Origin: Atopsyche davidsoni
Lineage: Eukaryota > Arthropoda > Insecta > Trichoptera > Hydrobiosidae
Length of the DNA: 64,000 nucleotides
Assembly: GCA_022113835.1 (NCBI GenBank)
Contig: JAILWY010000022.1
Coordinates: forward strand, 4,092,001-4,156,000
Direction: 5' to 3'
Shown here: one piece after another, positions 31,664 to 44,810 of the stretch
Layout of the letters: every line of letters starts with the position of its first letter
Numbering within the stretch: the stretch's first letter is position 1
Program-made: the position numbers and the translations under genes
The notes under the pieces: generated by a model
What the model saw: only the letters and a program-made list of their open reading frames with translations
What the model was told of the DNA's origin: nothing
Databases searched by the model: none

Positions 31664-33875
31664 TTAGGGTGTCCCTTATATGACCAAAAAAAATTTTTTT
31701 TCAAATTTCGGAATGCATACCCTCTACATTTTTTACTAATGCTATAATATACTCAAATATAAAATTTCATCTTTCTAGAAAAATTGCAACTAGTGCCGAC
31801 CGAGCTTCAAAGTTTAGTAAAAAACGTGTTTTGTCTTGATATTTCGGTCTGGTATAAAATCATTATAAATGCAATAAATTAAGTGAATAATAGTAAAAAA
31901 TCAATTAAATGAACATTAATCTTTAATCAAAAACATAAAGTAATAACAATCAGTCAGGGTAACTTTTTTATAGAGTTGTTTTTTTACAGTCCGGATACAA
32001 TTTTCTATGTTCCTGGACACAGCGCAGCAAGAACTGTTTTTGTTCTTCTTCAGCCGTGATAAGTCCGTTAAAATCTTGCATCATTTTAACAGCCCTTTCA
32101 GCAGTATCATTCACAACCCTCAAATAACTTATTTTTCTTTTAGCTTCCACAAAAGCACTATTATTATTCCAAGAAGATACATCTTCCTTTAGAAAACTGT
32201 CGTCGATCTGCAGTCGTGATAAAAATTGTTTGCTCTTTTCCGATACGAAATCATCCAGTGTTTTACAAACATAAGCAAACATCTTGTAGTCTTTTTGTCC
32301 TTCGCAGTTATTCTGCATTGTGACTGAAGTAAACACATTTTTAAAGAATAGATCGCTCTCGCCATCCAGCGTGCCTGATGCATGGCTTTGGGGGGGCTTA
32401 GTTTTAATTTTTCCTCTGAGTCTCCTCCCAAAAATATTACGCACAGTTCGACCAATTTGCGGTAGTCATCTCTTACATACCTTTGTCATAACCTTTGTCT
32501 AATTCTGCCTTATAAAATATTAAAAAAGCTTGATGTCTGTCTCGGCAACACGTTGTTTTACGAAATTAAGAGATGGTTCAATGTTACTAGCGTCGATGTT
32601 TTTCCAATTTTCTCTGAACTTTTTAAACATTGGAGTATCTGGGCTACTAGTAATTTACTTAATTTTGCTTTCAAAGACAGCTTTTAGGACCAATTCATAA
32701 ACATGATGACGACAGACGAGCAGCAATTCTCTTCCTAAAGTTTCTCCAAAATAGCACAAGCTCCATTGAAACGGCCAGTATTGAAAGCTGTTGTGTCGCA
32801 GCACATTATTTGTACTTTATCGTGAAGGTTCTAGTCAAAGAGAGCTGTTGAGACAGCCTTAGCTTGATGTTTTTCAGAAGAATGTTCTAGTTTTGGCACT
32901 GCAAGAAGCTGTTCCTTATCGTCAAACGAAGCAATAACTGGCAAGCGTTCTTCTTTAGAACTTCGTACATCTAACCCGGGTAATAGTTTTCCATCCCAAT
33001 GGACTGTGACTACGTCGGGTACATTACTTCCAAAGAAGTCAGATTTTATTGTTTCTGCCCTTGATTTTCTAGTTTCAGCAGCTAGTGGTTATCTTTGTCT
33101 TACAACCCTTTCCTCTTCTTCCAATCGTCGTTGTTTAGATCTATCTTCTTTTTCCGACAATTTTTTATCAACACCACCTAAGCATCCTGGTCGATCTGGC
33201 TCTCTCTGTTTCATTAAAAATAATTTATCTTACTCTATTTTCATTCTCTCAAAAGCATCAGCATGTGCAATATCAAACAAATTATCAAGATCAATTTTGA
33301 AATTGTTCTCACGGCTCTTGAACGTAACCTGAGTTTTCTTACAATTTTTTTTGCAACTCTCTCCAAACATGATATAAATCAACTAGTTTCTTCACGCAGT
33401 TAGGATATGCCCTTGTTGGAATTCTTGCTTTTTCCCAATATATGATGCACTCCCTAATCACAAGATTTGCACTTTCACTAACAATCAGTTTAACCTCACG
33501 AATATTGTAAAATAGGACCGAGGGAATTTGTCGAGTAGATGGTAATTTTGCACCATTTATTTGATATCTAGGCAAACCGATAAGGAAATTATTTTGTTTA
33601 TCACTCCGTAATTCCACCGACATGTTAACGCACTAAACAATGGAGCACTACTAATCTCAAAAATCACGTATGAAATGACAAATAAAACATGCAGTTACAA
33701 GTCACAGCGCAGTACTTACGCAACTTGTATGGACAAGTTAAAATCGCAAGTCGGCACGGGTTACCGTTTATAAATCGAACTAATATTTTTTTCTAGACAA
33801 TATAGGGTTATTACTAAACTTTTAAGAAGGTATGCGTAAAAAAATATTGAACTTGAATTTTAAGGGACACCCTAA
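31664..33875 (-). mobile_element. 2.2-kb TIR DNA transposon with decayed transposase
   Basis: Ends TTAGGGTGTCCCTTA... and ...TAAGGGACACCCTAA are inverted repeats, and both sides are flanked by TGTACA (31,658-31,663 and 33,876-33,881), a likely target duplication. It landed next to a retrotransposon fragment. Confidence 0.8.
31968..33623 (-). pseudogene. Decayed transposase gene
   Basis: Reading from 33,623 down, several frames carry a coherent protein: LPRYQINGAKLPSTRQIPSV, later FDDKEQLLAVPKLEH, CCDTTAFNTGRFNGAC and CRHHVYELVLKAVF, ending at 31,968 with RCVQEHRKLYP. The DTT..NTG and CRHH features suggest a DDE transposase related to hAT-type elements, but I am not certain of the superfamily. 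It is interrupted by several in-frame stops and at least one shift, so it is dead here. Confidence 0.7.
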
Positions 33876-33881
33876 TGTACA

Positions 33882-35031
33882 TATTGAATTTAAAAAATTG
33901 CACAAAATTTTAATGTCGTTTCAGTGAAATTTCAGTATGCAATCAATATTAATTAATCACCACTGGGCAAAATGCAGAACCGGGGGGTGGTGGCGATTAT
34001 CAAATTGGCTTCGTTTCACAATTGCGTGGCAATTTTCGCTTAATTTACGCAAATGCCCCGAGACTTGTGGCAACAGAGCGCCCATTGTCTGATCAGTGCA
34101 AGAATTCGACCTTAAAAATTAGACGAATTTGCGGAATATTCAAAACAAAAACAAGCTTTTCAACACGACGATTTCGTTTTCCGAATAAAATTATAATTAA
34201 TCTTAAACGACAAGGTTAAATATGCTCGATCTCTCTCACTCTCTCTCTCTCTCTCTCACTTTTTTTACTATTTCACATCTCACCCTCTCACTCTTTATTC
34301 TCACATCTCATTTTTCCGTGAATATATTTATTTATTCGGTATGGTTGCACCTTTACTTAAACGTTACTCAAATGAATATTTCCATTAAATTTCAATAGCA
34401 CGGTTTAAAATGAAGTCAGACTCATTAGTCGGGCGCGGTGGGGTAACATCCCGCAACGTTTGTGAATACGGGGCTTATTGTAAAACTGATCGTTTACGCG
34501 AGAGTTTATCGCCCGGGACGGTTGCAGGTGATGTCAACCTTTTTATTTTTTAAACATATTATTATTTTTGGATTTTTCCCAGCTGGAAATCGCACATTGG
34601 AAAATAAAGACACATCGGATGTATGTTCTCTTTTTTTGTTTTTTTTTTTTGTTATTTTTTTTTTGTTATTGCCAATGTCGTTTACCGCACACCACTGGCA
34701 CAGTTGGTGTAACTAACCACCTCAAGCGGCCGTTCATTAATCGGGCTGGTGTGAGCGCGGCTTTACCGCGAGGGCTACTCGAGTGTGGATGTGCCGCAGC
34801 CACCGATATTCGGCAGGCCCTACCTTAATCTGCTGACGACTTGTTCTTGCGGCCGTAGTGATGTGCAAACTGCTTCTGGAACGGCTGCGCCCGATCCCTG
34901 TCTTGTTACCTAAACTGCTAATTAATTTTGTCTGTTTATGAATGAATTATAACACCTTATCGTTCAAGACCTTATCATTTTTATTATTATATAAAACTTG
35001 CACATTCAAACATAGGATGATTCCAATCGTG
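33882..35031. other. Intergenic
   Basis: Apart from the CT run, a CpG-rich block at about 34,725-34,900 is seen (caagcggccgttcattaa, ctaccttaatctgctgac). No coding or RNA gene is recognised. Confidence 0.35.
34229..34262. repeat. CT microsatellite
   Basis: An interrupted run of CT/CA dinucleotides (ctctctctctctctctctc). Confidence 0.9.
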
Positions 35032-35039
35032 TCGTAGAA

Positions 35040-38000
35040 CAACGGTCCCCAACCTTTTTGCACCCAAGACCACATTCTAGAATGCCGGTCGGGCGGCGGG
35101 CACCATATATTTTTTCAAGGTATATTTGTAGTTGGACATAGTCAATAATACATACAATGCACAAAAAATATTTAATTCCAAAAATATAATTATAAAATAT
35201 AAAAATTATTGTTTACATTTTAATGTAAAATGAATAATAAGTAGTAAATAATAGCATAAAAAATCTGGTAATTGGGTCAAATTTGGGCAAAAATGCAACG
35301 AATTATTATTTTTAATAACAACTTAAAAATGTACATCTATAACTTAAAATTGCAAACAACAGGTAAGAATTCGAAAAATATCAGTTAAGGTCCAGGCTAA
35401 GTTTATTAAGATTTAAATGCACCAACAATATTTATTTAAATTTTAATTATAGTCCAATCGCAAAAATATCAGATAGACTTTCTCATAGCTTTCTCTTCAC
35501 TTTTATCAACGCAAAAATATCAGAGACACTTTCACGTAGCTTTCTCCTCACTTTTTCTACCGCAAAAATATCAGATTGACTTTCTCATAGCTTTCTCTTC
35601 ACTTTTATTAACGCAAAAATATCAGAGACACTTTCACGTAGCTTTCTCCTCACTTTTTCTACCGCAAAAATATCAGATTGACTTTCTCATAGCTTTCTCT
35701 TCACTTTTATTAACGCAAAAATATCAGAGACACTTTCACGTAGCTTTCTCCTCACTTTTTCTACCGCAAAAATATCAGATTGACTTTCTCATAGCTTTCT
35801 CTTCACTTTTATTAACGCAAAAATATCAGAGACACTTTCACGTAGCTTTCTCCTCACTTTTTCTACCGCAAAAATATCAGATTGACTTTCTCATAGCTTT
35901 CTCCTCACTTTTACTAACGCAAAAATATCAGATTGACTTTCTCATAGCTTTCTCTTCACTTTTATTAACGCAAAAATATCAGAGACACTTTCACGTAGCT
36001 TTCTCCTCACTTTTTCTACCGCAAAAATATCAGATTGACTTTCTCATAGCTTTCTCTTCACTTTTACTAACGCAAAAATATCAGATTGACTTTCTCATAG
36101 CTTTCTCTTCACTTTTATTAACGCAAAAATATCAGAGACACTTTCACGTAGCTTTCTCCTCACTTTTTCTACCGCAAAAATATCAGATTGACTTTCTCAT
36201 AGCTTTCTCTTCACTTTTATTAACGCAAAAATATCAGAGACACTTTCACGTAGCTTTCTCCTCACTTTTTCTACCGCAAAAATATCAGATTGACTTTCTC
36301 ATAGCTTTCTCTTGACTTTTACTAACGCAAAAATATCAGATTGACTTTCTCATAGCTTTCTCTTCACTTTTATTAACGCAAAAATATCAGAGACACTTTC
36401 ACGTAGCTTTCTCCTCACTTTTTCTACCGCAAAAATATCAGATTGACTTTCTCATAGCTTTCTCTTCACTTTTATTAACGCAAAAATATCAGAGACACTT
36501 TCACGTAGCTTTCTCCTCACTTTTTCTACCGCAAAAATATCAGATTGACTTTCTCATAGCTTTCTCTTCACTTTTATTAACGCAAAAATATCAGAGACAC
36601 TTTCACGTAGCTTTCTCCTCACTTTTTCTACCGCAAAAATATCAGATTGACTTTCTCATAGCTTTCTCTTCACTTTTATTAACGCAAAAATATCAGAGAC
36701 ACTTTCACGTAGCTTTCTCCTCACTTTTTCTACCGCAAAAATATCAGATTGACTTTCTCATAGCTTTCTCTTGACTTTTACTAACGCAAAAATATCAGAT
36801 TGACTTTCTCATAGCTTTCTCTTCACTTTTATTAACGCAAAAATATCAGAGACACTTTCACGTAGCTTTCTCCTCACTTTTTCTACCGCAAAAATATCAG
36901 ATTGACTTTCTCATAGCTTTCTCTTCACTTTTATTAACGCAAAAATATCAGAGACACTTTCACGTAGCTTTCTCCTCACTTTTTCTACCGCAAAAATATC
37001 AGATTGACTTTCTCATAGCTTTCTCTTGACTTTTACTAACGCAAAAATATCAGATTGACTTTCTCATAGCTTTCTCTTCACTTTTATTAACGCAAAAATA
37101 TCAGAGACACTTTCACGTAGCTTTCTCCTCACTTTTTCTACCGCAAAAATATCAGATTGACTTTCTCATAGCTTTCTCTTCACTTTTATTAACGCAAAAA
37201 TATCAGAGACACTTTCACGTAGCTTTCTCCTCACTTTTTCTACCGCAAAAATATCAGATTGACTTTCTCATAGCTTTCTCTTGACTTTTACTAACGCAAA
37301 AATATCAGATTGACTTTCTCATAGCTTTCTCTTCACTTTTATTAACGCAAAAATATCAGAGACACTTTCACGTAGCTTTCTCCTCACTTTTTCTACCGCA
37401 AAAATATCAGATTGACTTTCTCATAGCTTTCTCTTCACTTTTATTAACGCAAAAATATCAGAGACACTTTCACGTAGCTTTCTCCTCACTTTTTCTACCG
37501 CAAAAATATCAGATTGACTTTCTCATAGCTTTCTCTTCACTTTTATTAACGCAAAAATATCAGAGACACTTTCACGTAGCTTTCTCCTCACTTTTTCTAC
37601 CGCAAAAATATCAGATTGACTTTCTCATAGCTTTCTCTTCACTTTTATTAACGCAAAAATATCAGAGACACTTTCACGTAGCTTTCTCCTCACTTTTTCT
37701 ACCGCAAAAATATCAGATTGACTTTCTCATAGCTTTCTCTTCACTTTTATCAACACAAAAATATCAGAGACACTTTCACGTAGCTTTCTTCTCACTTTTT
37801 CTACCGCAAAAATATCAGATTTATATTTATTCAGCAACTTTTCTATCAAGTATCTGAACAATATCGTGAAGGCATTATTATAGGCCGTTATTACAGACAC
37901 ATCAAACTACACCCATAAGATGCTATTTCAACAGGCTTATATATGATTTTCTGGAATGAATTATTATTTAGAAAATAATACAATATATATTTTTCGCTTA

Positions 38001-38127
38001 TATTTCTCTGTTTAATTACAGAATATTATTTTTTTTTCGTAACATTTTATTGTAAACCTAAATTATTTTTTTTATCGTGGTTGCACATAAGTGGGCACAC
38101 ATAAATCGGTAGGGCTAGGGACCACTG
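35040..38127. mobile_element. Long hAT-like non-autonomous element carrying a tandem array
   Basis: The left end (CAACGGTCCCCAACC, then CTAGAATGCCGGTCGGGCGG) and the right end (GGCTAGGGACCACTG) match the two ends of the complete 317-bp element at 53,064-53,380. The middle is replaced or enlarged by 51-bp tandem repeats. The 8-bp flanks (tcgtagaa and tcataaat) are only partly alike. Confidence 0.75.
35459..37820 (+). repeat. 51-bp tandem repeat array with higher-order structure (about 46 units)
   Basis: Every unit begins CGCAAAAATATCAGA. Two types alternate: A (continuing ttgactttctcatagc, ending ...cttcacttttattaa) and B (continuing gacactttcacgtagc, ending ...cctcactttttctac), giving a 102-bp A-B dimer. 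Extra A variants with 'cttgacttttactaa' occur at about 36,310, 36,769, 37,024 and 37,279, so the last three are spaced 255 bp (ABABA'). Units at the edges are the most diverged. Confidence 0.95.
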
Positions 38128-38162
38128 TCATAAATCATTCACTTTTTTAATTTCTATTAATA

Positions 38163-38325
38163 TCTCTTCTTCTGATACCTTTCCTCGTAGGGGGTTGGTG
38201 ACCATGTCATCAAACACGTCTCTATCCTAGGCCAGTCTCACCAATTCGGCCACACATCCGATCTCCAGCCACTGGCACAAATTCCGCACCCACATAAACT
38301 TCCTCCTTCCAAAATGTAATTCTGG
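38163..38325 (-). mobile_element. Non-LTR retrotransposon 3' fragment
   Basis: 'ttggtgaccatgtcatcaaa', 'ggccagtctcaccaattc' and 'ccactggcacaaattccgca' match the shared 3' end. Confidence 0.65.
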
Positions 38326-38579
38326 TAAAATAAACACTGGGTCTGCGATGTATGCCGTTATGCCCCGCTATGTCAACACTATGACTTATTTTTAGCATAT
38401 TTAGCAATTCTTGATATTATCGGTTTTTTATGGTGAAACGGTTTATTTAACTGCTTTTTACGATTTACCTATTTACAATTATAATCACAAAACTCTATTA
38501 GTATTAGAAAAATAGTTCCTTAACACATTAAAACTCTGAAAAAAAATTATATTATACTATAAATGAATATTTTAAATAT

Positions 38580-38689
38580 AATAAAATACTAAATGATTTT
38601 TTCACATGTTAATTTTTATTGGTGACCGGTTTCGCCAACCTTTCACCAATAAAAATTAACATGTGGAAAAATCACTCAAGTATTTTATT
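38580..38689. mobile_element. 110-bp fold-back element
   Basis: Arms of about 46 bases (aataaaatact...tttttattggtga) pair with their reverse complement around the loop ccggtttcgccaacctt. Confidence 0.75.
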
Positions 38690-40308
38690 GTAATTAAAAT
38701 ATTAAATGGAATTCCACCAAGTACTCTCTGTCAAAAATATTGAATATTATAAATTGTCACTTACTTATACTTTGCAGTAAATGAAAGATACCGTATCATT
38801 AGCTTTAAGTACAGTTTTTTGCTTTGTAAATATCCAATCTTGCGTTGTATATAATCAATCCGAACCATTATTCGTTTGTAATAAAAGTAGCAGCTTCGGT
38901 TAGCAGTTTCGTCAGCCGTTACGGGACGCTCGGCCCACCACTATTCGCTATGACATTGCACAAAACGCTGCATACATTTTACGTATGCAGCTATCCAAAA
39001 CCTTCAAGATCACTTTCTTTTTTTAGACATCGTAATTAGAGATCAGGTTTGTTGATGTTTACATAGATACGAACTGCCGTGTCGCAACGTGTTTTCAGAC
39101 AGCTAATTACGTACACATGACTTTTAAAACAGCTATTCTAATCTACTCTATCCGAAGTTTCATTTTCTTGAAGGCAACATTTAACATTTATTTATGGCAA
39201 AAAAATACTTACGGAGTAAAATAATAACGAATCGAATACTAATTTATATGAAAGTTTACAATAATTCTAGCATTTATATATCTGAGGTATTACAAATTAA
39301 ACCAGCGTGTCGTTGGTACTTTGTGGGGTGTTCTAAAATTGGGTGTTATGACAAAACACCTCAGCGGATCAATAAATCAATAAACTGAGCGTCATTCGAT
39401 ATCACATCGAAGTGGAATTTATTATATACAGAGTGGGTCAAAATTCTAAACAAAAAAGTTTGTATTTATTTCAGTATATTTTTTAAAATAAATTTGTAGT
39501 AATATGTATTATTAACTAATGTGCTAATTTTACGTGTTTTTTCTGTCTTGAGATAAACATATTATCGATTACTTATAAGAAGCATGTAAGGAGAAAAAAA
39601 AAAACAATTTTATATAATACAACAGACTGGTATGTGGCACATGCAGATTAATATCGACATTGTTACAAACAAAAAAATAAACATAAACAGAATGTGTCGA
39701 CAAAAAAAGCAAGGCGTTCAAACGTTGCTAAATTTTTTCACCGCATCGTGCTGGTTACGTCACACTTTATTTTGGTCCTTGGGTGTTGGGCAACTTGCAG
39801 TTTTCTATGCGGAAGTCCCGCTCCATCCTCGAGGACCTTTGAAGACGTCCGTGAAACCCAACCACCCAAGAAACGAAATCATCATATGTCGGAGGTGTAA
39901 ACCAGAATTGTCCAAGACCTGTTTTTTGTGGCGTTCACACTTCCGGAGGCTTCGGTATAAAAAGTAGATTCAGATAAACAAAGCAAAAATAAAATATGTA
40001 TGTCTTCTATACCAAATATATAAAATTTGCTCAATAGTTAATTGTCTCGGGTTATATGAACATATAAATAATCACAAGTGTATTTCAAAATAAATTTTTC
40101 TCACCGTTTCGCGTAAAATTCGGTGACCCAAATGTTTTGTATTAATACGATAAACCTATATTAGTTAATAATGTATATTTATATATAAATTTTTCATCTG
40201 TTGTTACTGCCCCAACTTTTTGTTAGTTAGAGGACACAGTCAAAACATTGTGTTAATTCTGCATATTAATTGTAATTTTTTTTTTGCTCAGCCTTACGAT
40301 TTCATAAT
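38690..40308. other. Intergenic with a small coding-like island
   Basis: At 39,691-39,890 two overlapping + frames are open. One reads a basic start, a hydrophobic stretch (HFILVLGCWATCSFLCG) and a polar KKRNHHMSE tail, then GAG|gtgtaa. It could be a signal-peptide exon, but the upstream acceptor is poor and no partner exon was found. Confidence 0.25.
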
Positions 40309-40338
40309 TCCCCCCCCCCCCCACTCCCCCCCCCCCCC
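40309..40338. repeat. Poly-C tract
   Basis: Runs of C broken by one 'act' (about 27 C in 30 bases). The - strand could form a G-quadruplex. Confidence 0.9.
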
Positions 40339-40554
40339 TTACCTTCTTCACGTTTCGCTGTAGATAGACATCGCCTTTATGAAACCTCGCCCGGTGCTCA
40401 TGAATAGACGTCTCTTTGTGCAAACATGGGATCGTCTATTGAAGATCTCCATTGACTCCGTGGACAGCACTAGCGGCGAAGTGGGTCATCGCCTTTCCCA
40501 ACCGCGGGTTACAAGTTCATACCTGGCCCGCCGTTAACACCAGCTAATATAATG

Positions 40555-40710
40555 CCTTCAAGTGCCTCTCCTCAGAAGAGGTTGGTGACCATTTCACTGA
40601 TCATCACGTTTGTCCTGAGCCAGTCTCACTGTACTCCCGACTTCCAGCCACTGGCGCAGATTCCGCATCCACTGTAGTTTTCTCCTTCCAATGCATTTTG
40701 TATGGGCGGA
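40555..40710 (-). mobile_element. Non-LTR retrotransposon 3' fragment
   Basis: 'gtgcctctcctcagaagagg' and 'ttggtgaccatttcactg' match the shared 3' end, read on -. Confidence 0.65.
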
Positions 40711-41709
40711 ATAAGACTATTAAAAGGATTCTTTGTGTTATTATTATTCAGACACCCTGTTTATAATATATAATCGCATAGGAAGAAAGTTGGCGGTGCA
40801 AAAAAATATTAAATAATACGTCAGTCATAAGTGTTATATCCTACCTGAATACATATTTGCTCAAGCCGGGCATGTGATGAATTAACCTCCATTTTATTAA
40901 ATAAAAAAAATGGCACGACTTCAGGCAATTAAAAAAATGTGTGTTTCTTCCGCTTTGGTCAATATGTGTATGCATGAGTGTATATAAAACAAAACAAAAA
41001 AATTGCATTGAAAATGTTACGTAAAAAATATATCTCGATTTGTATTATAAAATTTTATTAAAATCTTGGTTGTTATCTAATAACTGTGCAAATTGACTAA
41101 CCAAAAAAATTAACAAAAAACAATTAACCGAGATTTCTTTGTCAAACCCGGTTCTGGCCGGTCATGCTGTGCTTGCGGACGTAACAATTAATTAAATATA
41201 AATATCTTCATTAAACTATTAATTTATTTCGTAGATACTAGTGATGGGCACTCTCGGGTCGACATTTTTTATTTTTCATAATCTACACGTTTCCCAACAA
41301 CTCCGAACGTAAATTAATCGTAATAAGTATTTTTATTGCTACTTATTAGTTTAAATGATTTCTAAAGCCTGCTTTGTGAATGCATTCAAAACAATCACTT
41401 TTTAGATACAATTTTAAATTTAATTATTCATTTAAATGATAGCTCCAATGTGAGTCAAATTTTTTTTTCGAAAGGGCGTTACGTCACGTACGGAAAATAT
41501 AAATTTAATTTCTTCAATTCATCGAAACTGTGTGTTTAAAATCTGGTTTGATTGCGTGTACGTGCTCTCACTAATTATAAACGTATTATAATTACCTCAT
41601 GGTTATATTTTAATACTAAATCTAACCATTCTACTTACCGTTCCCCCACTTTTTCTTTATCAATAAAAAAATACCAAGAACTAAGTATTTGTGATTGCAT
41701 TGCTTATAC

Positions 41710-41813
41710 CAGTGTTTTCCAACTTTTTTAAAAACTATGTCAGTGCTTTTAAAGACTAAATACAGACAATTGTCTTTTTCTTTTACCTTCGACCCACAGG
41801 TTAAAAAACACTG
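41710..41813. mobile_element. 104-bp hAT-like MITE with 8-bp target duplication
   Basis: Ends CAGTGTTTTCCAAC and, reverse-complemented, CAGTGTTTTTTAACC. The flanks gcttatac (41,702-41,709) and gtttatac (41,814-41,821) differ by one base, as expected for hAT. Confidence 0.75.
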
Positions 41814-44749
41814 GTTTATACAATACATTTATCCCCCATATATATATACTGGAAGAGTTCTGTATGGAATGTGGAAAATATATAAAACTTCTTTTTATTA
41901 TAATATTTCGCAGAGTCATAGATGGACGCAATATTTTAAAATAATCTCCTCGGTGTGCATCAAATATACACAAGTGTGTGTAATTAACATGAGCCCATTG
42001 ATAATTCAATATTTACAATTAAATAGTAATTAAAATGCATGACTGTTTTATTGAGAAGCGAATATATTATTATTACACACAAAATGAATGAACGGTGTGA
42101 GCGTATTTCCATAATATTGCATTTTGAAAGTAAACATTGATATCATTTTGTTACGGCAACTGAACGTCCGCCATTTGCCTTGACACAGATTTTAATATCG
42201 AACTATCGGATATTGTCTATACTGGGATTTATTTATATTTTTTTCTTCGCGACAAGTGCCATGGCCATACCCAACCTGCCATGGGATAATACGTCCACCA
42301 AAAAATATAGTCAGTTCTTCTTTATGGAGTTGAGGTCTAAAACCTAAAACACCATGGGTTGATCCATTCATCCAATCGTATGAGAAAGGTATATGTAGAA
42401 GATTAACAGTTAAATTTATAAGTATGAATGTGTATTGGATATATTGTCGATGTGTTATTTTTAGGTGTCATAATATCTAGCGCACCTCGCCGAGTAAACT
42501 CTCACCTGGATTATCAAAAATTACTCTTACCCACAGAATGTTACAATATTACAGTGAATACAGCTTTCGGTGCACTGTGGTGTTTTGATCACAACTGATT
42601 ACCGGTTTGTCCGCAAACTTGTACAATTGTACCACGGTGCGGTTAGACTTAACCTCATTGAAGAAATTTCCTAAAAATAAATTTATTGTTATTTATTTCA
42701 GATCACACCTTGAATGTTTTTGTATCCGGTAAACAGGAAACATAAACAGTTTCGTTTCGACTATTCGTTTTTTTAATAAATATATTCATTTCAATAAAAA
42801 ATATCACCAGAGGACAATAAAAACTTAATTAAAAAGTAGTCTATGCTTGTGCATTAAATACAAACAAGTTGTTGCATTCTTGTTATGCTGGTGACCTTGC
42901 GATCTATATTTCAGACAAAGACCAGAACAATCTGTGTTGATATACTTCTACAAATTTATTCTCCAGAAGACGCGGTCGAAATCATCAGTAATCGATGTAC
43001 TGAAATTAAGCACTATTCTCTAGAGCAACGATGATATCGATCTGAGAATAAAAATTTGGTGTCATAAATATCCAATCACTTAATTCGAATTATTTAATTA
43101 AATAATCGTCTGTCAATCGATGTATCAAATTACTCCTAATTTTTCTTTTAATATCCAATTATCCAAACCATTATTTTGTCAACAATCATCCATCATTTAC
43201 TCACAGCAACTATTGTTTATTTATTTATTCAGTTTTTCAGCCCCTCTCTCGATTTTTCATTATCTACTAAATTATATATTTTTAGATTGGTATATGCTAT
43301 ATATTTTTTATTTGCAAAAAATACGTAGAATTCTGTTTTATACTATTCCACTATTGCAAATAATACCACAGTGTTTATAATTAATTAATTAAAATATAAC
43401 TTTTATGTGCAATTCTGTGTTATTTAATTTTTTTTTTCATCACTCCTTTCTATTTTCTTAAGCAGGTCTCTAATAATAACATTTAAAAAAGTTATACCAA
43501 GATTGGTAAAGTAAAATATTTTAGGCTAGGTTTTTTTTTTTTTTTTTTACGAGAGAATGCGCCTACGATTTACTAAAGTTTGCACACAATCATACTTCCG
43601 ATGTAACCGCATTCTTCACTTTGTCAAATTAAAAACGATTCATCACATCGGATAACACGTCTATAAAGGCACCATTGTTAAAATCATCCGACTGCATGCC
43701 CGCAGATCATGCATGGCGTTTCCGGGCGCGCGCATTATGCTCGCATCAAAGAATTTGGTGAAATTTGGCCGCCGGGCGTCCGAGTGTGTTGCCCGATGTC
43801 GAAAAAAAAAAAAAAAATGGCCAACATTCATACTCGTAATTATTTATACGCCGCTCGGTGTTTGCCTCTATTATCCAACTTGTAAAATCAAATTAACATC
43901 GATCAACGCCGATTATCTTGCGGGAACCGCGCGAGAGTTATGCAAACGGAATCGAGACTTTCGGGCATATGGATCTGTAGCAGAGGTTCCCAAACTTTTT
44001 CCCAACCCAGCGGGCTCATTTCAATTTTAATAATTATCTGGGATTAATCGATAATTTTTTTTGATATGTGATTTCGTTTAAATAAGCTAAAACCTACCGC
44101 ACGCCACTGCCCACTGCATCGATCACCGAATCCATAGATAGGCCCCATTGTGAAATTCACATAAATAATAAAATGTAGTCTCGTGTTGCGATGTGTAACA
44201 GGTTAAACGTGTATTACATAACGAGAACGCGTTTTGGAATCCGAACCCAACGCGGAACGTAAAGGCTGCACACCAATTAATCCATCAGGGAGAGCATCCA
44301 TCACCCCGCGACCTAGAAAACCAACTGCTCCTCGCTGGACATCTTGTGATTTTCACATCTTCTTCAGGGGACATCTTCTTCAAAACGCTGCATTGGCATA
44401 ATACTCCAATAAAGTCATGATATATTGATATTGCCACAAAAGCAACACACTTGCATATTACGATTGAAATTATCGCGCAAATGGTGTTCATTTAATGTCA
44501 GCGTGTATGGATGTTAAAATACATGCGTGTTTATTAAATATTTAATAATAATCTGTTTAAAAAAACAAGGTAAACGCGTGTCGTTGCATCCTGCGATGCA
44601 ACAGATTGACACACTCACCGCCAACAATTAAACACTCCGCCTGCGTGTCCGTCCGTCTTGCATAAATCACACTACTTACGGAATAATTAAAAAATAAAGA
44701 CTTAAACTTGTTATTTTATATTAAATTACCAAAGCACACGCTATACAAG
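41814..44749. other. Intergenic, no gene recognised
   Basis: AT-rich with homopolymers (poly-T near 43,530, poly-A near 43,805). At 43,985 'gaggttcccaaactttttcc' is a hAT-type end. A CpG-rich patch lies at 43,710-43,800. Confidence 0.35.
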
Positions 44750-44810
44750 TATCTTCTTCTTCGGGTGCCTCTTCACAGAAAAAATTGGTGACCGTCTCAC
44801 CTGAGTCTTA
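44750..44810 (-). mobile_element. Short retrotransposon 3' scrap
   Basis: 'cttcttcttcgggtgcctct' and 'attggtgaccgtctcacc' match only the extreme 3' end. Confidence 0.5.

Noticed and set aside
35459..37820. CRISPR-like regularly spaced repeats
   Set aside because: Units are directly adjacent with no unique spacers, and this is an animal genome; it is a tandem satellite-type array.
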